Shown here: in pieces, positions 46,401 through 53,485 of the stretch
Layout: each line of letters opens with the position of its first letter
How positions within the stretch are numbered: the first letter of the stretch is position 1
NCBI RefSeq assembly: GCF_900100075.1
Contig: NZ_FNEG01000005.1
Span: forward strand, 372,001-436,000
Direction of reading: 5' to 3'
DNA from: Chryseobacterium jejuense
GTDB lineage: Bacteria > Bacteroidota > Bacteroidia > Flavobacteriales > Weeksellaceae
Length of the DNA: 64,000 nucleotides
Translations under genes and position numbers: made by a program
The notes under the pieces: model-generated
Told to the model about the DNA's origin: nothing
Database searches by the model: none
The model's input: only the letters and a program-made list of their open reading frames with translations

Positions 46401-46603
46401 AGGGAGCTTCTGCAAAAGGAAACCACTCTATTGGTTACAGTACTGTAGGAGGAATGCTTACAGGAGTGGTATTCGGGATTTTCATTATTCCGGTAATGTA
46501 TGTGGTTTTCCAATATCTGCATGAAAAAATGCCAAGCAAAAAGAAAAAAAGACTTCTTAAAAAGCAGATGGAAGAAGAACTTTTAGCTAGTACTATTAAT
46601 TAA
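43418..46603 (+). CDS. RND multidrug efflux permease, HAE1 family
   Basis: 1061 residues, twelve membrane helices and two large periplasmic loops, as in AcrB/MexB. The proton-relay residues are present: two aspartates D406-D407 in GIVVDDAIVVVE and a lysine K943 in GLLAKNAILIVEF. PAPPSVQVTAFYPGA and the TQGASAKGNHSIGYSTVGGM segment are also typical. It exports hydrophobic drugs, detergents or bile-like compounds driven by the proton gradient; the exact substrates cannot be read. Confidence 0.96.
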   Translation: MLKQFIERPVLSTVISIILLLLGALSLFNLPIALFPDIAPPSVQVTAFYPGANAEVVARSVATPIEEAVNGVENMTYMTSNSSNDGTMTLSVFFKQGSDPDNAAVNVQNRVSKAMSQLPQEVVQAGISTQKVQNSMIMFMGLSSDDPKQYDELFLQNYLKINVIPQIQRIPGVAQAQVFGTRDYSMRIWLKPDRLAANNLSPQEVLNAIKDHNLEAAPGRLGQGSKETYEYILKYKGKLNKGEDYESIAIKANSDGSFLRLKDVARVEFGSYTYTATNRVDGKPVAGFAILQTAGSNANEILTEIEKQVDQFSTTLPKGVKPIIMYNSKDFLDASIHQVVETLVIAFILVFIVVFIFLQDFRSTLIPAIAVPVAIIGTFFFLQLFGFSINMLTLFALVLAIGIVVDDAIVVVEAVHSKMEQTGMPVEHATMNSMSEISGAIISITLVMCAVFIPVGFMQGPAGVFYRQFAFTLAIAIMISAVNALTLSPALCALFLNDPQGEHGEHGHKKGFGARFFNAFNASFNNMTKKYIYSLKFLIKNKWVAIGGLVLITAASIFMIKKAPSGFIPTEDQGFVLYAVNTPPGSSLERTHNATAQIDKIINGEKATNHLWVADGMNFISNANASPYSAGFIKLKDYDKRGDMKDPDQIAATLTGKVSQVKDANAFFFNFPTIQGFGNVSGFEFMLQDKTNGSFEQLGTTTQQFIGELMKRPEIAFAFTTFAAGNPQYTINVDTDKANQLGVSVTELMQTMQIYYGSSFVSDFNRFGKYYRVMAQADIPYRTDINSLEGIYVKNKSGEMVPAKTLVTLKRTFGPETVTRNNLFNAVTINGTPKPGYSTGDAIKAVEEVAQKSLPRGYGYEWTGITREEIKTGGQTTFIFLLSILFVYFLLAAQYESYILPFAIILTIPTGIFGVFAFTGLAGIDNNIYVQVGLIMLVGLLAKNAILIVEFAVQRRKAGRSLIESALQASRLRLRPILMTSFAFIVGMLPLVWTQGASAKGNHSIGYSTVGGMLTGVVFGIFIIPVMYVVFQYLHEKMPSKKKKRLLKKQMEEELLASTIN

Positions 46604-46734
46604 ATAATAATGAAATGTATAAACCACAAATCGAAGATTCGACGAAGTCAAAAGCCACAAAAGATTTTAAACACTTAAGTTTTTTTAAGTTAAAAGCTTT
46701 GAGCACAAGAAGTACACATAAGTTTTTGAAAATC

Positions 46735-46795
46735 TCCGATTTTCCTATCCATAAACATCCGTGTAAATCTGAGTAATCTGTGGGAAATAATAAAC
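46735..46795. repeat. Dispersed intergenic repeat, family A fragment
   Basis: AAACATCCGTGTAAATCTGA then GTAATCTGTGGGAAATAA, close to the copies at 1.15 kb and 40.33 kb. It lies inside the efflux operon, between pump and outer membrane channel genes (224-base gap). Confidence 0.55.
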
Positions 46796-46827
46796 CTCAA
46801 TATTATTTAAGTCATTAAACCAAAACT

Positions 46828-48240
46828 ATGAAAAGACTAAAAAATATTATATTAACATTCGCCATAGCTTTAGGATCTGTTTCGTGTGTGTCAAAACTGG
46901 CATACACGGAGCCGGACCTTCCGCTACCGGAAAAATTCCAGTACACGGCTACTGCTGATACAGCAAGCATTGCCAATCTGGAATGGAAACAATTTTTCAA
47001 TGATCCAATTCTACAAGGATTGATTGAAAAAGGAATTAAAAATAATTATGATCTTCAAATTGCCTTAAAACAGGTGGCTTCTTCACAGGAAAAACTGAAA
47101 CAGGCAAAATATATGCAATATCCTGATGTTGGTTTTGGAGTAGCGGCTCAGATTTCTAAGCCATCCAAGAACAGCATGAACGGACAGAGCTTAAACCTAT
47201 TTTTAGGACAAAGCCATGTTGAAGATTATAATGCAGCATTCAATTTATCTTGGGAAGCTGATATCTGGGGGAAAATTAAAAATCAGCAGGAAGTTTCCAG
47301 AATGCAGTACCTGCAGACGTATGAAGGTTCAAAAGCCATTCAGACTCAAGTTGTAGCAGCTATTGCACAAGGATATTACAATCTTTTGATGCTTGATAAG
47401 CAATTAACTATTGCAAAATCTAATCTGGAACTAAGCAGCAATACTCTGATGATTACCCAAAAAATGTGGGAAAGTGGCGATACAACTTCATTGGGTGTTC
47501 AGCAGGCAAGTGCTCAGAAACAGGCTACTGAACTTTTGATTTCTCAATTGGAACAAAATATTGCGATTCAGGAAAACGCCTTGAGTATTCTGATAGGAGA
47601 AACACCTAATAAAATCAACAGAACTCTTGAAATGTCTGACACTTCCCTACCTCAGAATATCATGGCAGGTCTTCCGGCAGCTATGGTGAGCCGCAGACCG
47701 GATGTACGCCAGCAAGAACTAGTTTTACTGGAATCTAATGCCATGGTAGGAATTGCCCAGGCTAATATGTACCCAGCTTTAAAAATTACGGCTAACGGTG
47801 GCGTGAATTCATTCAAATTTGATAACTGGTTTCAGATTCCTGCCTCATTATTCGGATCTGTTTTAGGAGGAATTACTCAACCTATTTTCCAGAAAAGACA
47901 ATTGAAAACTGATTTTGAGGTGGCTAAAATTCAAAGAGAGAAAAATGTATTGGCATTCCGTCAATCTGTATTAAATGCAGTAGGTGAAGTTTCCAATGCT
48001 TTGGTTTCTAATGAAAATCTGAAAGTTCAGGAACAAAAAGCAACTGAGCAAACTACGACATTGAAAGATGGAATTAAAAGTGCACAACTTCTTTACAGAG
48101 GAGGTTCAGCTAATTATCTTGAAGTGATTACCGCACAGGGAAATTCTCTTCAGGCCGAGTTGAATCTTGCTTCCATTAAAAGACAGAGATTAAGCAGCAT
48201 TGTAGATTTATACAGAGCGCTAGGCGGCGGTTGGAAGTAG
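46828..48240 (+). CDS. TolC-like outer membrane efflux lipoprotein (NodT family)
   Basis: 470 residues. Lipobox GSVSC (cysteine 21), then two repeated alpha-helical OEP units with the EKGIKNNYDLQIALKQV and SRRPDVRQQEL..ANAMVG-type helices and the closing LYRALGGGWK. It forms the outer membrane exit duct of the tripartite pump. Third gene of the operon, closed by a strong terminator. Confidence 0.94.
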   Translation: MKRLKNIILTFAIALGSVSCVSKLAYTEPDLPLPEKFQYTATADTASIANLEWKQFFNDPILQGLIEKGIKNNYDLQIALKQVASSQEKLKQAKYMQYPDVGFGVAAQISKPSKNSMNGQSLNLFLGQSHVEDYNAAFNLSWEADIWGKIKNQQEVSRMQYLQTYEGSKAIQTQVVAAIAQGYYNLLMLDKQLTIAKSNLELSSNTLMITQKMWESGDTTSLGVQQASAQKQATELLISQLEQNIAIQENALSILIGETPNKINRTLEMSDTSLPQNIMAGLPAAMVSRRPDVRQQELVLLESNAMVGIAQANMYPALKITANGGVNSFKFDNWFQIPASLFGSVLGGITQPIFQKRQLKTDFEVAKIQREKNVLAFRQSVLNAVGEVSNALVSNENLKVQEQKATEQTTTLKDGIKSAQLLYRGGSANYLEVITAQGNSLQAELNLASIKRQRLSSIVDLYRALGGGWK

Positions 48241-48261
48241 TAAATTAAATTATATTGTTTG

Positions 48262-48293
48262 AAATGCAGTTCTTTATAGGACTGCATTTTTTG
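48262..48293 (+). terminator. Terminator of the RND efflux operon
   Basis: AAATGCAGT (48262-48270) and ACTGCATTT (48281-48289) form a perfect 9-bp stem followed by a T-run. Confidence 0.85.
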
Positions 48294-48334
48294 TTACTAA
48301 CATTTATTTTAATCCTTAATAAAGTCTGAAAATG

Positions 48335-48385
48335 TTACACGCAACCATATGCGAAATTCGCGGGATCTGCGTGAAATTTAGCTTA
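48335..48385. repeat. Dispersed intergenic repeat, family A remnant
   Basis: ACACGCAACCATATGCGAAA then TTCGCGGGATCTGCGTG, resembling the 'cacgcagatctcgc..tttcgcagatg' of the 40.17 kb unit. Between the efflux operon and miaA. Confidence 0.4.
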
Positions 48386-48399
48386 AAATATAGAGGAAA

Positions 48400-49314
48400 T
48401 TATTTCGGAAATTGTTCAGTAATCCAAAGAATCAGGGCATCATAATCCTGTTGAGAATATCCCAAATGTAAATAATGAATATCATCCGCCTTTCTATACC
48501 ATGTCAGTTGGCGTTTAGCATATCTGCGGCTGTTCTTTTTAATTTCAGAAACGGCAAAATCAAGATCCCATTCACCATCGAAATATTTGAATAATTCAGC
48601 ATAACCAACCGTATTCAATGCGGTCAATCCTTTGAATTTCTCCAAACCTTTTACCTCATCCAAAAGCCCTTTTTCCATCATGATATCAACCCTGCGGTTG
48701 ATTCTGTCATACAATTCTTCCCTTGGAGCCTCAATTCCGATTCTTATCACATTAAAATCTCTTGAATCCTGAGAAACAGCAATCTGTTCAGAGTATTTTT
48801 TATCGGTTTGCCAGATCACGTCAATAGCACGTAAAAGTCTTCTGTGGTTGTGAATATCCACTACTTCAAAATACTCAGGATCCAGTTCCTTTAAAATTTC
48901 CTGAAGTTTTTCTACTCCTTCTTCCTCCATCATTTTCTGAAGCTTTTCCTGATTCTCAATATTGGCTTCAGGCAAGTCATTCAATCCTTCAATCACCGCT
49001 TTTTCATACATCATACTTCCACCAACAAGAATGACGGTGTTATGATTTTGGAAAAGTTCATTGAGCTTTTTCAGGGTATCTTCTTCGTATTGCCCGATAG
49101 AATAGTATTCTTCTACAGAAAGATTTCCGATAAAATGATGAGGTGCTTCAGCTAATTCTTCTTCAGATGGTGCTGCTGTTCCGATTTTCATTTCCTTAAA
49201 AAACTGTCGGGAATCACAGGAAACAATTTCGGTATTGAAATGTTTTGCCAGATCAATTGCCAGTTTTGTCTTCCCTATTCCGGTGGGTCCTACTACAGAA
49301 ATCAGATTTTTCAT
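48400..49314 (-). CDS. miaA: tRNA dimethylallyltransferase
   Basis: 304 residues, usual length. P-loop GPTGIGKTKL (about 9-18), the catalytic SCDSRQFFKEMKIGTA motif, GGSMMYEKAVIEGL and the C-terminal RRYAKRQLTWYRK, all diagnostic. It adds a dimethylallyl group to A37 of tRNAs reading codons that start with U. The end of the protein lies near family A repeat text. Single gene, divergent from yicC. Confidence 0.95.
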   Translation of the reverse strand: MKNLISVVGPTGIGKTKLAIDLAKHFNTEIVSCDSRQFFKEMKIGTAAPSEEELAEAPHHFIGNLSVEEYYSIGQYEEDTLKKLNELFQNHNTVILVGGSMMYEKAVIEGLNDLPEANIENQEKLQKMMEEEGVEKLQEILKELDPEYFEVVDIHNHRRLLRAIDVIWQTDKKYSEQIAVSQDSRDFNVIRIGIEAPREELYDRINRRVDIMMEKGLLDEVKGLEKFKGLTALNTVGYAELFKYFDGEWDLDFAVSEIKKNSRRYAKRQLTWYRKADDIHYLHLGYSQQDYDALILWITEQFPK

Positions 49315-49384
49315 CGATGCACATTCATTATTTTATCCATAAAATAGAATCTTTTACAGATTTCACTGTGCTAATTTAAATGTT

Positions 49385-49392
49385 TATCTTTG
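49385..49392 (+). promoter_or_regulatory. Probable -7 promoter box of yicC
   Basis: TATCTTTG, full TAnnTTTG match, 17 bases upstream of the ATG; TTTC 20 bases before it at the -33 position. Confidence 0.5.
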
Positions 49393-49409
49393 TAGAACAA
49401 TAAAAAACT

Positions 49410-50267
49410 ATGATTTTATCAATGACTGGCTTCGGTAGAGCCGAAGATGTTTTTGAAGGAAAAAAAATAACAATAGATATTAAATCACTGAACAGCAAGA
49501 GCTTTGATTTAAATATCAAAATTCCTTTACGCTATAAAGAAAAAGAATTTGAGATCAGAAAAATTCTTAACGATAGAATTATCCGTGGAAAAGTTGACTG
49601 CTACGTCAATATTGAAAACCTTGAAGAATCTAATGATGTAAAAATCAATAAAGGTTTAATTGATTCATACATCAAGGAACTTAAAAATATTGCATCTGAT
49701 GGTCCTGATTTCGAATATCTGAAAATGGCAGTAAGACTTCCGGATGCCATCACCTCAAGACCTGATGAACTTACAGAAGGCGAATGGGAAGCACTAGCGA
49801 AAATCGTTAATGCTGCAGTAGACCGTTTTGAAGAGTTCAGAAAAACTGAAGGCAGCAATTTACACGAAGAGCTTAACAGAAATATTCAAAACATTGATAA
49901 ATATCTGAGCGAAGTGATTCCTTTCGAAGAAGAAAGAATTGTGAGTGTGAAAGAACGCTACCAAAAGTCTCTGAAAGAATTCGAAAATGTGGATGAAACC
50001 CGTTTCTACCAGGAAATGGCCTACTTCACAGAAAAACTGGATATTTCAGAAGAAAAGGTAAGGCTTACTCAACATTTGAAATATTATAAGGAAGTAATGG
50101 ACAATGAATCTTTCAATGGTAAAAAACTGGGCTTTATTTCTCAGGAAATCGGAAGAGAGATCAATACATTAGGCTCCAAAGCCAATCATGCTGAAATTCA
50201 GAAACTTGTAGTGAGAATGAAGGATGATTTGGAAAAAATTAAAGAACAAACGTTAAACGTATTATAG
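49410..50267 (+). CDS. yicC: YicC/YloC-family endoribonuclease
   Basis: 285 residues. N-terminal MILSMTGFGRAED and VEIKSLNSKSFD-type segment (IDIKSLNSKSFDLNIKIP), C-terminal GKKLGFISQEIGREINTLGSKAN with the acidic helix end, all as in the YicC family. These are metal-dependent RNases linked to stationary-phase RNA turnover. Followed 70 bases later by gmk, a pairing seen in many bacteria. Confidence 0.9.
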   Translation: MILSMTGFGRAEDVFEGKKITIDIKSLNSKSFDLNIKIPLRYKEKEFEIRKILNDRIIRGKVDCYVNIENLEESNDVKINKGLIDSYIKELKNIASDGPDFEYLKMAVRLPDAITSRPDELTEGEWEALAKIVNAAVDRFEEFRKTEGSNLHEELNRNIQNIDKYLSEVIPFEEERIVSVKERYQKSLKEFENVDETRFYQEMAYFTEKLDISEEKVRLTQHLKYYKEVMDNESFNGKKLGFISQEIGREINTLGSKANHAEIQKLVVRMKDDLEKIKEQTLNVL

Positions 50268-50284
50268 ACCATAGACCTATAGAC

Positions 50285-50336
50285 AGGAGGTTATGAGATG
50301 CTGTCTCATCTCTCCAATCTAAAAATCTCTAATCTA
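50285..50336. repeat. Intergenic repeat, family B fragment
   Basis: 'gacaggaggttatgagatgc', then 'tctcatctctccaatctaaa' and 'aatctctaatctaaatg'. Directly before the gmk start. Confidence 0.3.
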
Positions 50337-50337
50337 A

Positions 50338-50901
50338 ATGGATAAAGTAATTATATTTTCAGCGCCATCTGGAAGCGGAAAAACTACATTGGTAAAGCAT
50401 TCCCTGGAAACGTTCCCGGAACTGGAATTTTCAATCTCATGTACGACAAGACAGCCAAGAGGAAGTGAAGTACATGCAGTAGACTATCATTTTTTATCAC
50501 CTGATGAATTCAGACAAAAAATTTCTGAAGATGCCTTTGTAGAATATGAAGAAGTATACACTGATAAATATTACGGAACTTTAAAATCTGAAGTGGAAAA
50601 GATCTGGAATCAGGGAAAAGTTGTTATTTTTGATGTAGATGTAAAAGGAGGAATCTCCCTGAAAAAATACTTCGGAGAAAAGGCTTTGTCTATTTTTATA
50701 GAACCGCCTTCCATTGAAGAACTGGAACGAAGATTGATTTCAAGAAATACGGATGATGCGGAAACCATCAAAACCCGCGTTGAAAAAGCTGAAGAAGAAA
50801 TGTCTTATGCCAAAGAATTTGACAGGATCGTAATCAATTCCGATCTTGATGAAGCTAAAAAAGAAATAGAAAGTTTAATAAAAAGTTTTATCAATAATTA
50901 A
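50338..50901 (+). CDS. gmk: Guanylate kinase
   Basis: 187 residues. P-loop SAPSGSGKTTLVKH, the GMP-binding SCTTRQPRGSEVHAVDYHF and YEEVYTDKYYGTL, and the lid RISRNTDDAETI-type segment are all present. It phosphorylates GMP to GDP for nucleotide supply. Confidence 0.96.
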   Translation: MDKVIIFSAPSGSGKTTLVKHSLETFPELEFSISCTTRQPRGSEVHAVDYHFLSPDEFRQKISEDAFVEYEEVYTDKYYGTLKSEVEKIWNQGKVVIFDVDVKGGISLKKYFGEKALSIFIEPPSIEELERRLISRNTDDAETIKTRVEKAEEEMSYAKEFDRIVINSDLDEAKKEIESLIKSFINN

Positions 50902-50904
50902 TGG

Positions 50905-50985
50905 CTGGAAGATGGAGGTCAGAAGATGGAAGTAATGTACTTTCATCGCAATCTAACTTCTAATTTCTTACCTCTAACTTTTGAT
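50905..50985. repeat. Intergenic repeat, family B
   Basis: 'gctggaagatggaggtcaga' and 'agaagatggaag' facing 'atctaacttctaatttct' and 'cctctaactttt': an imperfect inverted arrangement, shared in part with 24.96-25.05 and 41.02-41.15 kb. Confidence 0.4.
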
Positions 50986-51007
50986 AATAAAAAACATTAA
51001 GGTTGAT

Positions 51008-52027
51008 ATGAGTACCGAAACATTAGAAAAAGCTAAATCTGCGATTCCTGTAAAAGGATTCCTGGATATAAAAGATATAGCGATTCCTCAGGGAGAAGAA
51101 CTGGTGAAAGCCATTCTGAAGCTTAAGGAAGAGAAAAACGCTGTAATCCTTGCCCATTATTACCAACCGGGAGAAATTCAGGATATTGCTGATTTCCTTG
51201 GAGATTCTTTACAATTGGCAAGACAGGCAAAGGATACAAATGCTGATATGATTGTATTCTGCGGGGTACATTTCATGGCTGAAGCTGCAAAAATCCTTAA
51301 CCCAACTAAAAAAGTAGTTCTTCCTGATACAATGGCTGGCTGCTCTCTAGCAGACGGATGTTCAGGAGAAGGATTAAGAAAAATGCGTGAACAACATCCT
51401 GATGCTTTAATTGCCACTTACATTAACTGTAATGCAGAAACAAAAGCTGAAAGTGATATCATCGTAACAAGCTCAAATGCGGAAACAGTAATTGAAGCCC
51501 TTCCAAAAGACCGACCTATCATTTTTGCTCCGGACAAAAACCTGGGAAGATATTTATCTAAAAAAACAGGTCGTGATATGATCCTTTGGGACGGAAGCTG
51601 CATCGTACACGAAGCATTTTCAATGGAAAGAATTGCACAGCAGCTTGCAGACAATCCAGATTCAAAAATGATTGCACACCCTGAAAGTGAAGAAGCTGTT
51701 TTAAAATTAGCTCACTTCATTGGTTCCACTTCTGCTCTATTGGATTATGTAGAAAAAGACGATTGTCAGAAGTTCATCATTGCAACAGAAGAAGGTATCC
51801 TTCATGAGATGAGAAAACGTGCACCACACAAGGAATTGATTCCTGCATTGGTTTTTGATGAAAGCTGTAACTGCTCAGAATGTTTCTATATGAAACGTAA
51901 TACAATGGAAAAATTGTATTTATGTATGAAATACGAGCTTCCGGAAATTCTTATCGACGAAGAATTAAGATTAAAAGCATTGAAGCCTATTGAAGCTATG
52001 CTTGATCTTTCTAAAAGTATAAAGTAA
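51008..52027 (+). CDS. nadA: Quinolinate synthase
   Basis: 339 residues from ATG 51008 (MSTETLEKAKSAIP); an upstream TTG frame adds nine residues and is unlikely. Substrate-binding AHYYQPGEIQDIADFLGDSLQLA, and the three [4Fe-4S] cysteines expected in FCGVHFMAE, CSLADGCSGEGL-type region and CNCSECFYMKRNT. It makes quinolinate from iminoaspartate and dihydroxyacetone phosphate for NAD synthesis. The partner nadB is not in the window. Confidence 0.95.
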   Translation: MSTETLEKAKSAIPVKGFLDIKDIAIPQGEELVKAILKLKEEKNAVILAHYYQPGEIQDIADFLGDSLQLARQAKDTNADMIVFCGVHFMAEAAKILNPTKKVVLPDTMAGCSLADGCSGEGLRKMREQHPDALIATYINCNAETKAESDIIVTSSNAETVIEALPKDRPIIFAPDKNLGRYLSKKTGRDMILWDGSCIVHEAFSMERIAQQLADNPDSKMIAHPESEEAVLKLAHFIGSTSALLDYVEKDDCQKFIIATEEGILHEMRKRAPHKELIPALVFDESCNCSECFYMKRNTMEKLYLCMKYELPEILIDEELRLKALKPIEAMLDLSKSIK

Positions 52028-52029
52028 AC

Positions 52030-52060
52030 AAAAAGCACTGTTTTCACAGTGCTTTTTTTA
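52030..52060 (+). terminator. Terminator of nadA
   Basis: AAAAAGCACTGT (52030-52041) and ACAGTGCTTTTT (52046-52057). The same AAAGCACTGT stem recurs after the next small gene. Confidence 0.9.
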
Positions 52061-52188
52061 ATGTTATCAACAAAGAAGCAAAAGCAAAAACTAATTGAAT
52101 ATTTGTTAAATTTCTCAAAAAAATATAATTATTTCTTTTAGTAGTGAATAAATTATTATTTTTATACTTCACACTAATAATAATTAAC

Positions 52189-52347
52189 ATGAAAAATTTA
52201 AAGAAATTAAACAGAGAAAATCTTAAAAATGTAAACGGAGGATCAGAAACCTGCAGCTACTGTGGAATCAGTCAAATTTGTGCCACGGGATGCTTTGGAG
52301 AACCTATATGCCTTCCAAGAGGACCTTACTTTCCTACTAACTGTTAA
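52189..52347 (+). CDS. GG-leader small Cys-rich peptide (bacteriocin-like), plus strand
   Basis: 52 residues, from the ATG at 52189 rather than the longer GTG frame. Leader MKNLKKLNRENLKNVNGG (1-18) ends in the double-glycine cleavage site; the predicted core is 34 residues with six cysteines (CSYC, C, C, C and final C). This is the Chryseobacterium/Bacteroidota bacteriocin-like leader type, normally cut by a C39-peptidase ABC exporter. No exporter or modification gene is in the window. It is alone on the plus strand, facing four related genes. Confidence 0.8.
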   Translation: MKNLKKLNRENLKNVNGGSETCSYCGISQICATGCFGEPICLPRGPYFPTNC

Positions 52348-52352
52348 AAAAT

Positions 52353-52386
52353 AAAGCACTGTAATTTTTACAGTGCTTTTTTTATT
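52353..52386. terminator. Terminator between convergent GG-leader peptide genes
   Basis: AAAGCACTGTA (52353-52363) and TACAGTGCTTT (52369-52379), followed by a T-run on the plus strand and preceded by an A-rich run for the minus strand. Same stem as the nadA terminator. Confidence 0.85.
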
Positions 52387-52402
52387 TGATGAACCAGATG
52401 TG

Positions 52403-52606
52403 TTAAGAAACTCCGCCGTCCATGCAATCACTGCTTACAATTACACACATTTTACAATAAGTAGGAAGTGCATGATAGGTTTCGCATGAATAATCATTTG
52501 GTCCATTTCCAAAAGTCGCATTTTGTGGACACCCACTACATCTTGACGGTCCTGCTCCATGTAATTCTTCAAGGGCTTTTCTGTTTAATTTCTTTAAATT
52601 TTTCAT
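52403..52606 (-). CDS. GG-leader-type Cys-rich peptide, paralogue b
   Basis: 67 residues. Leader MKNLKKLNRKALEELHGAG has GA where the others have GG, so cleavage may be altered. The core has cysteines spaced CxxC-x14-C-x9-C-x2-C-x6-C with the phrases YHALP and VIVSSDC. Paralogues c and e share the same plan, so this is a family, not coincidence. Last of four tandem genes on this strand. Confidence 0.75.
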   Translation of the reverse strand: MKNLKKLNRKALEELHGAGPSRCSGCPQNATFGNGPNDYSCETYHALPTYCKMCVIVSSDCMDGGVS

Positions 52607-52659
52607 AGTTGTTTTAATTTTTTGATGGTATTGAATAGTATAGTTATTACAAATTGTAT

Positions 52660-52872
52660 TTAGTTACCGAAATAATCAGAATAATCCGGTCCATAGCAAT
52701 CTGCACTTACATCTACACAGTTTCTGCAATTTGGAGATAATCCCCAAAAAGCCATACAGCTGTTGGTATACTCTGGGCCATCTCCATAATTTCCGCCTGT
52801 TGGACATCCTGCACAACCGGACATTCCATTCCCGTTAATACTTTTTAAGCTTGTTCTTGATAATTTTTTCAT
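52660..52872 (-). CDS. GG-leader-type Cys-rich peptide, paralogue c
   Basis: 70 residues from the ATG at 52872 (MKKLSRTSLKSINGNG); the longer frame adds a hydrophilic non-leader segment. Core cysteine spacing CxxC-x15-C-x9-C-x2-C-x6-C, nearly that of paralogue b, with GLSPNC and VDVSADC. The leader end reads INGNG instead of INGG. Confidence 0.75.
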   Translation of the reverse strand: MKKLSRTSLKSINGNGMSGCAGCPTGGNYGDGPEYTNSCMAFWGLSPNCRNCVDVSADCYGPDYSDYFGN

Positions 52873-52909
52873 ACTATTAAGATTTTGAATGATTTTAATT
52901 TGATTCGAA

Positions 52910-53080
52910 TTACAGTTTTGGAGGATAACATTTTCCACCAGGCGTTAGCCAACATCCCCATCTACCTCCTCCCATAAAGCATACTAACTGCTCACTACCG
53001 CATGCTTCAATTTGGATTTGTGTTGCACCACCACTGATGCTTTTCTTTTGTTCTCTTGATAATTTTTTAATTGCTTTCAT
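52910..53080 (-). CDS. GG-leader peptide with distinct core, paralogue d
   Basis: 56 residues, read directly from the minus strand because it is short. Leader MKAIKKLSREQKKSISGG (1-18) is a clean double-glycine leader. The 38-residue core is different from b, c and e: glycine/tryptophan-rich (MGGGRWGCWLTPGGKC) with four cysteines. It lies 37 bases before paralogue c, between c and e. Confidence 0.75.
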   Translation of the reverse strand: MKAIKKLSREQKKSISGGATQIQIEACGSEQLVCFMGGGRWGCWLTPGGKCYPPKL

Positions 53081-53107
53081 ACTGTTTTAATTTTAAGATT
53101 ATAAATA

Positions 53108-53135
53108 AAGAGCATAGTAGTACAACAATGCTCTT
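53108..53135 (-). terminator. Hairpin between GG-peptide genes e and d
   Basis: AAGAGCAT (53108-53115) and ATGCTCTT (53128-53135), 12-base loop, followed on the minus strand by TTTATTTAT. It could end or attenuate the transcript of gene e. Confidence 0.5.
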
Positions 53136-53151
53136 CTATTATTTGAAGGAA

Positions 53152-53346
53152 TTAATATGGACCAACACAATCCATACTTACTAGTACTCTTCTTTTGCAG
53201 CATTCCGGTAATCCATGATAATCTCCGCATGATCTTGGTTCATTCGGTCCATAAGGACCTACTGGACAATTTTCATAGCAATTACCTATTCCACCTCCAT
53301 TAATTGATTTTAAATACTCTCTTTTAATTTTTTTTGAATTTTTCAT
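53152..53346 (-). CDS. GG-leader-type Cys-rich peptide, paralogue e
   Basis: 64 residues. Leader MKNSKKIKREYLKSINGG then GIGNC. The core carries CYENCPVGPYGP, SCGDYHGLPECC and VLVSMDCVGPY, aligned with b and c (YHxLP and V.VS.DC are shared), but the second of the CxxC pair is moved to give CC and one cysteine is replaced by arginine. First gene of the tandem minus-strand series, with the best promoter upstream. Confidence 0.78.
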   Translation of the reverse strand: MKNSKKIKREYLKSINGGGIGNCYENCPVGPYGPNEPRSCGDYHGLPECCKRRVLVSMDCVGPY

Positions 53347-53371
53347 TGGATATTCATTATAGTTTATCCAA

Positions 53372-53402
53372 TAAATGTAACGTTTTTAATCAATTACACA
53401 AA
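53372..53402 (-). promoter_or_regulatory. Probable promoter of the minus-strand GG-peptide genes
   Basis: On the minus strand TTTG (53399-53402), 19 bases, then TACATTTA (53372-53379), one mismatch to TAnnTTTG, about 25 bases before gene e. Confidence 0.5.
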
Positions 53403-53445
53403 ATATTTCTCCAAAAAAGGACTTATTAATTTATTATGTTAAGAC

Positions 53446-53475
53446 TTTGCTATTCCAAAATAATTTGTACATTTG
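53446..53475 (+). promoter_or_regulatory. Promoter of the threonine operon
   Basis: TTTG (53446-53449), 18 bases, TACATTTG (53468-53475): both Bacteroidota promoter boxes match fully. The leader peptide ATG follows 10 bases after the -7 box, so the 5' leader is very short. Confidence 0.7.
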
Positions 53476-53485
53476 TTGCGTTACA

